DNA of 43,226 nucleotides from an uncultured Caulobacterales bacterium (lineage in GTDB: Bacteria > Pseudomonadota > Alphaproteobacteria > Caulobacterales > Maricaulaceae), in assembly GCA_937923965.1 (NCBI GenBank), contig CALDTL010000033.1, positions 1 to 43,226 of the forward strand, read 5' to 3'. The translations under genes were made by a program, and so were the position numbers. Each line of letters begins with the position of its first letter. Positions within the stretch are counted from its first letter, which is position 1. Shown piece after piece: positions 8,960 through 18,913 of the stretch. A model generated the notes under the pieces. It searched no databases, was not told where the DNA came from, and worked only from the letters and a program-made list of their open reading frames with translations.

Positions 8960-8970
8960 ACATGAGTATA

Positions 8971-9810
8971 ATGAAAACTCTCTCCACAAATAAATCCCAT
9001 AAAGGAACGCAGGGCGTTTATTCTCACGCGTCCACATCTACGGGAACCGAGATGACGTTCTCCGTTTTTGTACCTGACCACGAAGCGGGCGAGACGCTGC
9101 CCGTCATTTGGTTCCTATCTGGCTTGACTTGCACACATGCCAATGTCACCGAAAAGGGTGAGTTTCGCGAGATTTGCGCCGAACTGGGCATTATCTTCAT
9201 CGCGCCAGACACGAGCCCGCGCGGAGACGGCGTGCCGGACGATAGCGAAGGCGCTTATGATTTTGGCTTGGGCGCAGGATTTTACGTCGATTCCACCGAG
9301 CCGCCCTTTAGCACACATTATCAAATGCGGTCCTATATCGAAACCGAGCTTCCCGCTTTAATCGCAGCAGAGTTTCCAGCGGATATGTCTCGCCAATCCA
9401 TCATGGGGCATTCTATGGGCGGGCATGGGGCGCTGACGATTGGCCTGCGCAACCCAAATGTTTTTAAGTCGATTTCCGCCTTCTCCCCGATTGTATCGCC
9501 GCTGAATTGTCCGTGGGGCGAGAAAGCCCTGTCGGGATATATCGGCAAGGATAAAGCGGACTGGAGAGAGTATGACGCCTGCGCCCTCATCGAGGACGGC
9601 GCGCGGGCCAAACACATCCTGATTGATCAAGGTCTGGCCGATAATTTCCTGGCAGAGCAACTCAAACCGGAGCTATTCAAAAATATCTGTGAAGCCCATA
9701 ATCAGCCCCTCACCCTGCGCGAACACGAAGGATATGATCATAGCTATTATTTCATCTCCAGCTTCATGAAGAGTCAAATTATGTGGCACAGCCAATTTTT
9801 GAACGCTTGA
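8971..9810 (+). CDS. frmB: S-formylglutathione hydrolase
   Basis: MKTLSTNKSHKGTQGVYSHAS...MGHSMGGHGALTIGLRNP...GYDHSYYFI. Confidence 0.95.
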   Translation: MKTLSTNKSHKGTQGVYSHASTSTGTEMTFSVFVPDHEAGETLPVIWFLSGLTCTHANVTEKGEFREICAELGIIFIAPDTSPRGDGVPDDSEGAYDFGLGAGFYVDSTEPPFSTHYQMRSYIETELPALIAAEFPADMSRQSIMGHSMGGHGALTIGLRNPNVFKSISAFSPIVSPLNCPWGEKALSGYIGKDKADWREYDACALIEDGARAKHILIDQGLADNFLAEQLKPELFKNICEAHNQPLTLREHEGYDHSYYFISSFMKSQIMWHSQFLNA

Positions 9811-9811
9811 T

Positions 9812-10258
9812 ATGAAATCCACGCTCGACATTACGGTCCAAGCAGACGGCTGGGCGGATTGCGCGGCTCTGGCCGAAACCGCACTTCAGGCCGCTGCGGC
9901 GCAATTGGACTCACCGCGCGAAGGCGAGCTCTCGCTTGTCTTATCCGATGATGCGCAGCTGCGCGTTTTAAACCGCACCTATCGCCAGAAAGATAAGCCG
10001 ACAAATGTGCTCTCATTTCCGCAAACCGGACCGCTGTTGGGGGATATCGTCTTAGCGCGCGAAACTTTGGCGCGAGAAGCAGAAGAAAAAAGCGTCTCCT
10101 TCGAGGCCCACCTCACCCATCTCATCATTCACGGCTGGCTGCATTTACAAGGCTTTGATCATCAAACAGAGGCCGAAGCCAGGGAGATGGAAGCGGTTGA
10201 AATAGCAGCCCTGCGAAGGCTGGGCATTGACAACCCGTATCAGGTAAGTGACGACTAA
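9812..10258 (+). CDS. ybeY: Endoribonuclease / rRNA maturation factor YbeY
   Basis: NRTYRQKDKPTNVLSFP...HLIIHGWLHLQGFDHQTEAEAREMEAVE. Confidence 0.95.
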   Translation: MKSTLDITVQADGWADCAALAETALQAAAAQLDSPREGELSLVLSDDAQLRVLNRTYRQKDKPTNVLSFPQTGPLLGDIVLARETLAREAEEKSVSFEAHLTHLIIHGWLHLQGFDHQTEAEAREMEAVEIAALRRLGIDNPYQVSDD

Positions 10259-10265
10259 TCTCATC

Positions 10266-11213
10266 ATGACAGACGACAGTACCACCGCAAGCCAGCAAAA
10301 ACGCCGCTTGCGAGACCTTCTTAAACGCCCCGCGCCCGAGGCGGCGGTGACGCCCAAAGCGTCAGATTTATCACAGCGCCGCATGGTCAATGCGGCCGAG
10401 CGCTTCCACCGCTTGCGCGTCGACGACGTGATGGTGCCGCGTGCCAATATAGTGGCCGTGGACAGAACCTCCACCCTGACAGAGCTCTCCAATGCGTTTA
10501 AAGAGGCCGGACATTCGCGCCTGCCCGTTTACAATGAATCGCTGGATGATCCGACGGGCATGGTCCACATTAAAGACTTGCTGCCTTACCTAATGCTGGA
10601 TGCGAAGGGCCGGACAAATAAGACCTACCCCAATAAAAAGATCCTGCAATATATTAAACGCGAAGTTCTCTTCGTGCCGCCCTCGATGCTCGCGCAAGAT
10701 CTACTGCGGCGCATGCAGGGACGCCGGATTCACATGGCTATCGTCGTGGATGAATATGGCGGAACAGACGGTATTGTGACGATTGAGGATCTGATTGAAA
10801 CCATTGTCGGCGATATTGACGATGAACATGACGAGCAAGAGCCGGAAGTCCAGATTGTTACCGGCAAGGGCGGGGCCTCTGTGTGGGAAGCCGATGCGCG
10901 TATTCATATTGATGATTTCGAAAAAGCCCTAGGCCGAGATTTCGCAACGCCGGATGAGGAAGATGATGTCGATACGCTTGGCGGTTTGATTTTCACGCTT
11001 GCGGGCCGCGTCCCTGAGCGGGGCGAGATTATCCGCCATGCGTCCGGCCTTGAGTTCGAAGTCATGGATGCCGACTCGCGGCGGGTGAAACGATTGCGAA
11101 TCGCAGACTCAAAACGCAAATCAACTGAGTCCAAAACGGCAGACCCAAAACCCGCGCGACCGGCAGACGCAAAAGCTGAGGCGAAAATAACTGATAAAGC
11201 TGAAAAGCCTTAG
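10266..11213 (+). CDS. CBS-domain CorC/hemolysin-C family protein
   Basis: [21 protein letters not shown]...[33 protein letters not shown]. Confidence 0.9.
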   Translation: MTDDSTTASQQKRRLRDLLKRPAPEAAVTPKASDLSQRRMVNAAERFHRLRVDDVMVPRANIVAVDRTSTLTELSNAFKEAGHSRLPVYNESLDDPTGMVHIKDLLPYLMLDAKGRTNKTYPNKKILQYIKREVLFVPPSMLAQDLLRRMQGRRIHMAIVVDEYGGTDGIVTIEDLIETIVGDIDDEHDEQEPEVQIVTGKGGASVWEADARIHIDDFEKALGRDFATPDEEDDVDTLGGLIFTLAGRVPERGEIIRHASGLEFEVMDADSRRVKRLRIADSKRKSTESKTADPKPARPADAKAEAKITDKAEKP

Positions 11214-11216
11214 TCT

Positions 11217-12809
11217 ATGATCCCGCCGGTCTTGCTCAAGACGGAAGGTTGGGGCGCACGGGCCGTCGGCTTAATTTTGGGCGCCGCGGCGGCCCTTGGG
11301 CAAGCACCCTTTCACCTGTGGCCCATTTTTATCCTCTCGCTCGCGCTTTTATTTGCGCGCCTGCAAGAAGCCGCGACTGCCGAACGTCCCGGACGGCGCG
11401 GGTTTTCCGCCGCGCTTTGGTGGGGACTTGGATATTTTGCCGCTGGCACATTTTGGGTGGGGTCGGCCTTTATTGAGCGCGGGCCCGAGTTCATTCCCAT
11501 CATGCCCTTTATGGTTGGCGGACTCGCGTTAATCCTGTCTGTGTTTTGGGGGCTCGCCGGAGCGTTTATCGCCAGAAATAGACTTTCGGGTCTGTGGGCC
11601 GTCACCGCGTTTACGGCCGCCTTGACTTTGGCAGAGCTCGCGCGTGGACACATCTTTGGCGGATTTCCTTGGAACCTCCCCGCCTATATTTTTGAGGCCG
11701 GGTCCCGCCCCTCACAAGCCGCGCGGTGGATTGGCGCATATGGCCTTTCGGCTATGGTTATTATGATCAGCGCCGCACTTGGCTTGGTCCTATTTTCAAA
11801 ACAGCGGGCTGCCGGAGCAGCAATCGCCGTCTTGCCGATCATCGCGCTGTATGGAGTCGGTCATGTCCGGCTTAGCGGCGCTGTGATCGACTATCATCCC
11901 GACATTAACATGCGAATTGTCTCCGTGCCTTTCAAGCAATCAGAGATGATGGAGCCCAACACGGCAGTGGGGGTAACCAATAAATTTATTCACGCGAGCC
12001 TGTCGACCGGGATTGAAGATGTGACTCACTTGGTTTGGCCGGAGGGCGCGGTCCGCGGGTTCTACGGAACGGCTATGGATGATCCGAATTTACTCGGCGC
12101 AATCGGAAATATTCTATCCGCCCAAGATCCTACCCCGCCCGTCTGGTTAATGAACTCCCTCCAAACTGAAATGGAACGGGGCCGGACGCGCTATTACAAT
12201 GTAGCCGTCGCGATCTCTTTTGACGCAAATGGCATTGCGACTGTCGCAGGGACCAATCGCAAACGTAAACTAGTGGCATTCGGCGAGCACATCCCTCTGA
12301 TGGATTGGTTTGAGGATGTTCAATTTCCGCTCATCTCAACAAATTTAGCCTCTATCTCGCCCGCCAAGGAAAAACGTCTTGCTGATTTTCCAGGACTGCC
12401 GCGCTTATCCCCTCAGCTTTGTTATGAGGTTGCTTTCCCAGGCCTGACCCCCAAACCTAAAGACGGTATTCCGCCCGAATTTATTCTCAATCAATCTAAT
12501 GATGCCTGGTTCGGCCGCAGCGCTGGCCCGGCACAACATGCCAATATCGCAAGATATCGCGCGATCGAAACAGGACTGCCTATCATCCGCGCGGCCTCCA
12601 ATGGCGTGAGCGCGCAAATTGACCCTTACGGCCGTATTCACGGTGACGATGTCGCGGATAATATTTTTTATATAGATACGAAACTCTTGAAACCTTTGAA
12701 ATTCAATGACCGGATCAAGGTCATTGATTTATTACTCCTCTTGATAAGTTTGTCATTATGCGTCATATTGTCATTAATTAGGCCACGCGGTGTGGGACTG
12801 CGTTCTTAA
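11217..12809 (+). CDS. lnt: Apolipoprotein N-acyltransferase
   Basis: Polytopic N-terminus, nitrilase-like domain with LVWPEGA, FGEHIPL, LCYEVAFPG, NDAWFG. Confidence 0.93.
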   Translation: MIPPVLLKTEGWGARAVGLILGAAAALGQAPFHLWPIFILSLALLFARLQEAATAERPGRRGFSAALWWGLGYFAAGTFWVGSAFIERGPEFIPIMPFMVGGLALILSVFWGLAGAFIARNRLSGLWAVTAFTAALTLAELARGHIFGGFPWNLPAYIFEAGSRPSQAARWIGAYGLSAMVIMISAALGLVLFSKQRAAGAAIAVLPIIALYGVGHVRLSGAVIDYHPDINMRIVSVPFKQSEMMEPNTAVGVTNKFIHASLSTGIEDVTHLVWPEGAVRGFYGTAMDDPNLLGAIGNILSAQDPTPPVWLMNSLQTEMERGRTRYYNVAVAISFDANGIATVAGTNRKRKLVAFGEHIPLMDWFEDVQFPLISTNLASISPAKEKRLADFPGLPRLSPQLCYEVAFPGLTPKPKDGIPPEFILNQSNDAWFGRSAGPAQHANIARYRAIETGLPIIRAASNGVSAQIDPYGRIHGDDVADNIFYIDTKLLKPLKFNDRIKVIDLLLLLISLSLCVILSLIRPRGVGLRS

Positions 12810-12867
12810 GTATTAATGAATAAATAAATGGTCGTCGTTTGGTGGAGGCATCAGGCGCGACTGAATA

Positions 12868-13326
12868 ATGGCGCAAGTAGATGGGAATAAAATGGTAGAG
12901 AAACTCGGCCCGCGGTCATCCAATCCGGTGGACGTTCATGTAGGCGCGCGCGTGCGGTTACGACGTAAAATTCTAAAATTAAGCCAAGAAAAACTGGGCG
13001 ACCAACTCGGCGTAACCTTTCAACAAGTTCAAAAATATGAGCGCGGTGCCAACCGTATCGGCGCAAGCCGCCTTTGGAAATTATCCGAAGTTCTCGATGT
13101 TCCCGTGAACTTCTTTTATGACGGTCTTTCAACAGAATATGGCGGTCAGTCCGAAAGCTCCGCCCTACTATCCGAAGGCCCAGATCAAGCCCCTATCGTT
13201 TATGACTTTATCAATTCAACCGATGGTGTGAGCCTCGCAAAAGCGGTTTTGAAAATAAAAAATAAGGCGGTCCGTCGCCAGATATTGGAACTCGCTAGAT
13301 CTTTAGGTGATAACCAAGACGAATAG
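12868..13326 (+). CDS. XRE-family helix-turn-helix transcriptional regulator
   Basis: VGARVRLRRKILKLSQEKLGDQLGVTFQQVQKYERGANRIGASRLWKLSEVLDVPVNFFYDG; typical alphaproteobacterial family next to lnt. Confidence 0.9.
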   Translation: MAQVDGNKMVEKLGPRSSNPVDVHVGARVRLRRKILKLSQEKLGDQLGVTFQQVQKYERGANRIGASRLWKLSEVLDVPVNFFYDGLSTEYGGQSESSALLSEGPDQAPIVYDFINSTDGVSLAKAVLKIKNKAVRRQILELARSLGDNQDE

Positions 13327-13365
13327 CACTTTATAGTTTGGCCTGCGCCCCCTATAGGCGCGGTC

Positions 13366-14031
13366 ATGAGCTTCGACCGCGAAACTGATACATTCCGAAC
13401 CTTTGGTCGGGCCAAGGGACGCCCTTTGACCTCTCACATGCAGGCGATCTGGGATGACGTCTTCCCCGCTCTAAAATGGGATATGGATGCGCCATTGCCG
13501 CAGGATGAGCTATGGCTTGAAATCGGATTTGGCGGTGCGGAACATTTGCTGTGGCAAGCAGAAAACCACCCAGACATTCATCTTATCGGCGCCGAGCCAT
13601 TTCTGAACGGTGTCGCGAAAGCGGTTCGCGGGGCGCATGAGTCAGGTTTAAAAAATCTCTCGCTCCATCACGGCGATGTCCGAGATGTGTTAGCTGCATT
13701 GCCTGATAATCATTTATCGAAAATTTTTATCCTATTCCCCGACCCGTGGCCGAAGTCGCGCCATCATAAACGCCGCCTCCTGCGGTCAAAATTTATCGCC
13801 GAGCTTTACCGCGTTTTAAAACCTGGCGGAGAGCTTCGCTTCGCCAGCGATATCATCCATTACGTTGACTGGACGCTATCCCGCCTGAAGAGGCATGGTG
13901 GCTGGCGTTTCGGGTATACTCAAAATGTGGATTGGCGAAACCGCGGTGAGGATTGGCCTGGAACACGTTATGAAGCCAAAGCCGGACGCGAAGTTCGGCC
14001 CTGTCATTATTTTAAATTCAACAAAAAATAG
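13366..14031 (+). CDS. trmB: tRNA (guanine-N7-)-methyltransferase TrmB
   Basis: [15 protein letters not shown]...[19 protein letters not shown]. Confidence 0.95.
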   Translation: MSFDRETDTFRTFGRAKGRPLTSHMQAIWDDVFPALKWDMDAPLPQDELWLEIGFGGAEHLLWQAENHPDIHLIGAEPFLNGVAKAVRGAHESGLKNLSLHHGDVRDVLAALPDNHLSKIFILFPDPWPKSRHHKRRLLRSKFIAELYRVLKPGGELRFASDIIHYVDWTLSRLKRHGGWRFGYTQNVDWRNRGEDWPGTRYEAKAGREVRPCHYFKFNKK

Positions 14032-14044
14032 AACTGGAAACGCT

Positions 14045-14761
14045 ATGCGTCCAAATAATCGCTCCATGGATCAACTCCGGGATGTCTCTTTCGAAACAGG
14101 CGCCAATGCCTATGCGGAAGGCTCTTGCCTCGTAAAATTTGGCGGCACCCATGTGCTTTGCACTGCCAGTATCGACGAAGGCATCCCGCGCTGGCTCAAG
14201 GGTAAAGGCCGGGGTTGGGTGACGGCCGAATATGGTATGCTCCCGCGATCGACACATACCCGCAACAGCCGGGAAGCCGCGCGCGGAAAACAAAGCGGAC
14301 GGACGATTGAAATTTCGCGCTTGATTGGACGGTCCTTGCGGGCCGTCATCGATTTAGAAAAATTGGGCGAACGCCAAATCATTATTGACTGTGATGTCAT
14401 GCAAGCCGACGGCGGCACGCGCACAGCGTCTATTTCCGGCGGTTGGGTTGCGCTTTGGCTCGCCTGCGAAAAACTCGTGAAAGACGGCGAGCTGACTCAA
14501 AACCCCGTCTTCGCTAACATGGCCGCTGTCTCTTGCGGTATTGTCGACGGAAGCTGCCGTCTCGATCTAGAATATACAGAAGACAGCGCGGCGCAGGCCG
14601 ATGCGAATTTTGTCCTCACCGACAAAGGCGGCATTATTGAGGTTCAAGCCAGTGCAGAAGATACGCCATTCACCGCTGGCGAAATGAATGAGCTCACCCG
14701 GCTCGCAATTAAAGGCATCGAGGAATTATGCGCCCTTCAGCAAGCTGCAATCAAAGCCTAA
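14045..14761 (+). CDS. rph: Ribonuclease PH
   Basis: [45 protein letters not shown]...[19 protein letters not shown]. Confidence 0.96.
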   Translation: MRPNNRSMDQLRDVSFETGANAYAEGSCLVKFGGTHVLCTASIDEGIPRWLKGKGRGWVTAEYGMLPRSTHTRNSREAARGKQSGRTIEISRLIGRSLRAVIDLEKLGERQIIIDCDVMQADGGTRTASISGGWVALWLACEKLVKDGELTQNPVFANMAAVSCGIVDGSCRLDLEYTEDSAAQADANFVLTDKGGIIEVQASAEDTPFTAGEMNELTRLAIKGIEELCALQQAAIKA

Positions 14762-14797
14762 ACAGCCTTCCTTTCCACTCCTTCTCTTGAGGCCCGC

Positions 14798-16360
14798 ATG
14801 ACATCTCGACCCTCTCTTCTCGCCGCCCTTTCGAAACAAGCCGACCGCGATATCAATATCGCCTCGCTTTTTGAGACCGAAGCTGATCGGCTGGACCGCT
14901 TCGTTATGCGGGAAGGACCGATCCGCGCTGATTTCTCCAAACAGGCTTTGGACAAAAATGCGCTGGAGGCTCTGCTGAAGCTCGCGGCAAAATGCGATCT
15001 GGAAGAATGGCGTGCCAAGCTTTTTTCCGGAGAACGGGTCAACACCTCGGAAGATCGCGCCGTCCTGCACATGGCGCTGCGCGGCGTTGGCGGCACACAG
15101 GAAAACCAAGCTGACGTTGCGCAGATGCGGGCGCATATGGCGGACTATGCGAACGCTATTCGCGCTGACGGTAAATTCAAAAATATTGTCCACATCGGCA
15201 TTGGCGGCTCCGATCTTGGACCGCGATTAGTTGCCGATGCCTTTGAAGCCGCCGCCGATCAAAGCCTGACATTGCGCTTCGCCGAAAATGTAGACGGCGC
15301 GTCGGTTAATGATGCGATTAAAGGCCTCAACCCTGCAGACACCTTGGCCGTCGTTGTCAGTAAATCTTTCGGCACGCAAGAAACCAAAATGAACGGCGAA
15401 AGTGTTCGGGACTGGCTCGGGGAACATGGCGGCACAAATATGATTGCTGTGACGGCCAACCGCGAGCGCGCCATTAATTTCGGTATTGCCGCTGAGAATA
15501 TTTTTGATTTTTGGGATTGGGTCGGCGGACGTTATTCCGTCTGGTCTGCCGTTGGACTGTCTTTGCAAATTGCTTACGGACCTGATGTCTTCGCAGAGTT
15601 TCTCGATGGCGCAAAGGCAATGGATATGCATTTCCGCGATCAGCCTTTGCAGGAGAATCTTCCTGTTATGTTGGCGCTGACGGGAATTTGGAACCGAAAT
15701 GGACTTGGGTATGGCAGCCAAGCCGTTATCCCCTATAGCCGCCGCCTTCGAAAATTCTCGGCCTTTCTCCAGCAGCTCGAGATGGAAAGTAATGGGAAAT
15801 CCGCGACGCGGCAGGGCGAGGCAACAACGCTGACCTGCCCCGTAATCTGGGGCGACGAGGGCACAAATGGGCAGCACGCATTTTTCCAATGGCTGCATCA
15901 AGGCCCGAGCGCCGGACGTTATGGCGGCGCGCCCGTTGATTTCGTTGCCGTCCTCAAAGATCACGAAAATCGCCCGGCTCATCACGCGGCTTTACTGGCA
16001 AATTGTTTTGCGCAATCTGAAGCGCTGATGCTCGGCAAGGATGAGGCGACTGTTCGAGAAGAAAATGCGGACCGAGATGACATAGACGCCCTCGCCCCGC
16101 AAAAAACATTCCCAGGAAACCGGCCTTCGACGACAATTACACTGGACGAGCTGTCAGCAAATGCACTCGGACATCTGATTGCGCTTTATGAGCACAAGAC
16201 ATTTGTTCAAGGTGTCATCTGGGACGTCAATAGTTTTGACCAATGGGGCGTCGAGCTCGGCAAGGTTTTGGCAACTAAAATATTGGAAGAGATGTCCAAA
16301 GACATCGCCGGAAATCATGACCCGTCGACAACAGCCTTAATGAAACTCGTCCAAAATTAA
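14798..16360 (+). CDS. pgi: Glucose-6-phosphate isomerase
   Basis: NIVHIGIGGSDLGPRLV...VVSKSFGTQET...VWSAVGLSLQIAYG...DQWGVELGK. Confidence 0.97.
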   Translation: MTSRPSLLAALSKQADRDINIASLFETEADRLDRFVMREGPIRADFSKQALDKNALEALLKLAAKCDLEEWRAKLFSGERVNTSEDRAVLHMALRGVGGTQENQADVAQMRAHMADYANAIRADGKFKNIVHIGIGGSDLGPRLVADAFEAAADQSLTLRFAENVDGASVNDAIKGLNPADTLAVVVSKSFGTQETKMNGESVRDWLGEHGGTNMIAVTANRERAINFGIAAENIFDFWDWVGGRYSVWSAVGLSLQIAYGPDVFAEFLDGAKAMDMHFRDQPLQENLPVMLALTGIWNRNGLGYGSQAVIPYSRRLRKFSAFLQQLEMESNGKSATRQGEATTLTCPVIWGDEGTNGQHAFFQWLHQGPSAGRYGGAPVDFVAVLKDHENRPAHHAALLANCFAQSEALMLGKDEATVREENADRDDIDALAPQKTFPGNRPSTTITLDELSANALGHLIALYEHKTFVQGVIWDVNSFDQWGVELGKVLATKILEEMSKDIAGNHDPSTTALMKLVQN

Positions 16361-16541
16361 ATAGGATTTGGGCGGGCAGGGAACGGCTCAGGGGGCAACC
16401 AATGCCACTCAACCTGCCCAGGCCGCCCGCGTACATCCCCCCAGATGTGGACGCTAACGACCTCCTCTATTCGATAGGATTTGAAGGCTGAATGTTAACT
16501 GAACATTTTGACATAGGGCCTGCGGACCGCCATGATGAGCC

Positions 16542-17150
16542 ATGCGGTTCATATTCGGTTTAGGTTTAGGTTTAACTCTCGCAGCTTGCTCTTCGGAGCC
16601 GCAACTTTCTAATCTTGCCCCGGTTGTGATTCTTGAAACCACGGCGGGACCAATTGAAATCACGGTTTACCCCGAGGCTGCGCCGATGAGTGCTGCCGAC
16701 TTTCTGCGTTATGTGGACGGCGGCCTTTATAACGAGCAAGGCTTTTACCGCACCGTTCGCGCAGATAATGATCCGCGCGGCATGGGCATGAGCCTCATTC
16801 AAGGCGGACGGCTTGACCAAGAGATGATCGGCGGCCCGATTGCACATGAGCTAACCACCCAAACAGGAATAAGCAATCGAGACGGCGCGGTGGCGATTGC
16901 CAGATTGGAGCCCGGTACGGGCAGCGCGGCCTATTTCTTTATCAATATTGGAAATAATGATTTCCTGGATACGGGCGGCACGCGAAATCCCGACGGCCAA
17001 GGCTATGCGACTTTCGCCCGCGTGACCGATGGTCTGGATGTCGTTCGCGCTATTCAATCCGGAGAGGTCATTGCGACCTCAAGCGAGGCCGCGACGCAAG
17101 GCCAAATTTTGGCTAAGCCCGTTATTATCACTCGAGCTTACCGAAAATAG
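16542..17150 (+). CDS. Cyclophilin-type peptidyl-prolyl cis-trans isomerase, predicted lipoprotein
   Basis: MRFIFGLGLGLTLAACSS lipobox; ILETTAGPIEITVYPEAAPMSAADFLRYVD...GFYRTVR. Confidence 0.88.
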   Translation: MRFIFGLGLGLTLAACSSEPQLSNLAPVVILETTAGPIEITVYPEAAPMSAADFLRYVDGGLYNEQGFYRTVRADNDPRGMGMSLIQGGRLDQEMIGGPIAHELTTQTGISNRDGAVAIARLEPGTGSAAYFFINIGNNDFLDTGGTRNPDGQGYATFARVTDGLDVVRAIQSGEVIATSSEAATQGQILAKPVIITRAYRK

Positions 17151-17198
17151 TCAGCAAAGCTGCACCCGCGGTCCACGTTTATCACAATGGGCCTTATC

Positions 17199-17243
17199 CT
17201 AATGAGTCATGTTCTAATGAGTCATGTCCTAATGAGTCTTGCC
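17199..17243 (+). repeat. Three tandem 15-nt repeats upstream of hisS
   Basis: CTAATGAGTCATGTT / CTAATGAGTCATGTC / CTAATGAGTCTTGCC; each of the first two contains the 9-bp palindrome ATGAGTCAT. Confidence 0.85.
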
Positions 17244-17273
17244 GCACTCCCCAGTTTGTGAGACAGCGCCGAT

Positions 17274-18770
17274 ATGTCTAAAAAGAAGAACAAACCCTTT
17301 CGTCCCAAGGCCCGCCGCCCGCGCGGTTTTGAAGATCGTGCCTCTGATGTTTTGCGCGCCGAAGCCCGCTTAATTAAAGCGGCTTTCTCCGTCTATGATC
17401 TGCACGGCTTTGAGCCGCTGCAAACACCCGCTTTTGAATTTGCAGACGCGCTGGGCAAATTTTTGCCGGATGAGGATCGTCCGAATGTTGGCGTCTTCGC
17501 CCTGCAAGATGATGATGAGCAATGGATGAGCCTGCGCTATGATCTGACCGCGCCCCTCGCCCGCTATGTGGCTGAGAATTATGACGCGCTGGCAAAACCT
17601 TATCGCCGCTATCAAGCGGGCAGCGTCTTCCGCAATGAAAAGCCGGGACCGGGACGGTTTCGCGAGTTCACACAATGCGACGCTGATAGTGTCGGCGCAG
17701 CAGGCGCGGCGGCCGATGCCGAGATGATTATGCTGGCCGCAGAGGTCATGCGCTCCGCCGGCCTCAAAGACGGGCAATATGCGATCCGAGTGAATAACCG
17801 GAAATTACTCGACGGTATTTTGGAGAGCTCAGGCGTGCCTAATACAGAGGCTGGGGCCACACAGCGCCTGCAAGTTCTGCGCGCGATTGATAAGCTTGAC
17901 CGATTGGGCGCGAGCGGCGTGGAAGCCTTACTCGGCGAAGGCCGCGAAGATGAGTCCGGCGATTACACCGACGGGGCCAAATTGGGCGCGGATGGCATCA
18001 AAGCGGTCCTAGGCTTTACGACAGCCTCCGCAGAGAATCGCAGCGAGACCATTCAGGCCTTGGAAAAATTAGTGGGGCAATCCGAACGCGGACGAGCGGG
18101 CGTGGATGAACTCATTCAGATTGACACGATCCTCAACGCTGTTGGCTTTGGCAATGACCGCGTGACTTATGACACCTCTATCGTGCGCGGGCTCGGCTAT
18201 TATACCGGCCCCGTTTTTGAAGCGGAGCTACTGACGGAAATTAAAGACCGCAAAGGCCGAGCCGTGCGGATTGGGTCTGTTGGCGGCGGCGGGCGCTATG
18301 ACGATCTGGTCTCCCGCTTTCGCGGCCAAACCGTTCCTGCTACAGGTTTTAGCTTTGGCGTCTCCCGCTTTTTGACGGCACTCGAGCGAATGAGTGCTCT
18401 GGAGGCCGAGGTAAAGCCGCCCGTCGTGATTTGCGCCTTTGACCGCGCTTTGATGGGTGAATATTTCAAACTGGCGGGTGAGCTTCACGCACAAGGCATC
18501 CGCGCCGAAGTCTTCGTCGGCTCGGGCAATGTCACGAAACAAATGAAATATGCAGATCGCCGCAATGCCCAAGTCGCCGTCCTGATGGGCAGCGACGAAA
18601 TGGAGGCTGGCCAAATCACGCTGAAGGATCTTTATGAGGGTGCAAAAGCCGCCGCCGCGATTGAGTCCAATGAAGAATGGAAATCCTCTCGCCCCGCACA
18701 ACAAACCATCGCGCGCGCGCAATGGGTCACGGCCGTTAAAGAGATGCTAGCGAACGATCATCCTGCTTAG
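17274..18770 (+). CDS. hisS: Histidyl-tRNA synthetase (alphaproteobacterial non-canonical type)
   Basis: RRPRGFEDRASDVLRAE...SLRYDLTAPLARYVA...FRNEKPGPGRFREFTQCDADSVG...VRGLGYYTGPVFE...GGGGRYDDLVSRF. Confidence 0.95.
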   Translation: MSKKKNKPFRPKARRPRGFEDRASDVLRAEARLIKAAFSVYDLHGFEPLQTPAFEFADALGKFLPDEDRPNVGVFALQDDDEQWMSLRYDLTAPLARYVAENYDALAKPYRRYQAGSVFRNEKPGPGRFREFTQCDADSVGAAGAAADAEMIMLAAEVMRSAGLKDGQYAIRVNNRKLLDGILESSGVPNTEAGATQRLQVLRAIDKLDRLGASGVEALLGEGREDESGDYTDGAKLGADGIKAVLGFTTASAENRSETIQALEKLVGQSERGRAGVDELIQIDTILNAVGFGNDRVTYDTSIVRGLGYYTGPVFEAELLTEIKDRKGRAVRIGSVGGGGRYDDLVSRFRGQTVPATGFSFGVSRFLTALERMSALEAEVKPPVVICAFDRALMGEYFKLAGELHAQGIRAEVFVGSGNVTKQMKYADRRNAQVAVLMGSDEMEAGQITLKDLYEGAKAAAAIESNEEWKSSRPAQQTIARAQWVTAVKEMLANDHPA

Positions 18771-18808
18771 GTCAACCAAAAGAAGACCGACTGGCTGATT
18801 ACAACACA

Positions 18809-18913
18809 AGAAAAAACCCGCGCCGGGAAACCGAGCGCGGGTTTATCATGAGAACCACTTTATAAGCTATCGGCGCTGGGTTGGGGGAGGTTCCACCGAC
18901 AGCAAGGGTTCGT
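18809..18913 (-). ncRNA. Candidate small RNA with anti-SD loop and intrinsic terminator, convergent to hisS
   Basis: Minus strand: ATGACA (18947-18942), 16 nt, TATCTT (18925-18920) promoter-like; 7-bp stem CTGTCGG/CCGATAG with CCTCCCCC in the loop; 3' terminator AAACCCGCGC/GCGCGGGTTT followed by T-run. Confidence 0.6.
18811..18844 (-). terminator. Intrinsic terminator (minus-strand T6; may also end hisS on plus)
   Basis: 10-bp perfect stem AAACCCGCGC...GCGCGGGTTT; minus strand continues into TTTTTT. Confidence 0.8.

Noticed and set aside
15227-15985. 252-aa minus-strand ORF opposite pgi
   Set aside because: Antisense to conserved pgi coding sequence; no domain, typical GC-biased shadow frame
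17203-17211. ATGAGTCAT as a GCN4/AP-1 site
   Set aside because: Eukaryotic bZIP motif has no meaning in a bacterial chromosome; retained only as part of the tandem repeat observation
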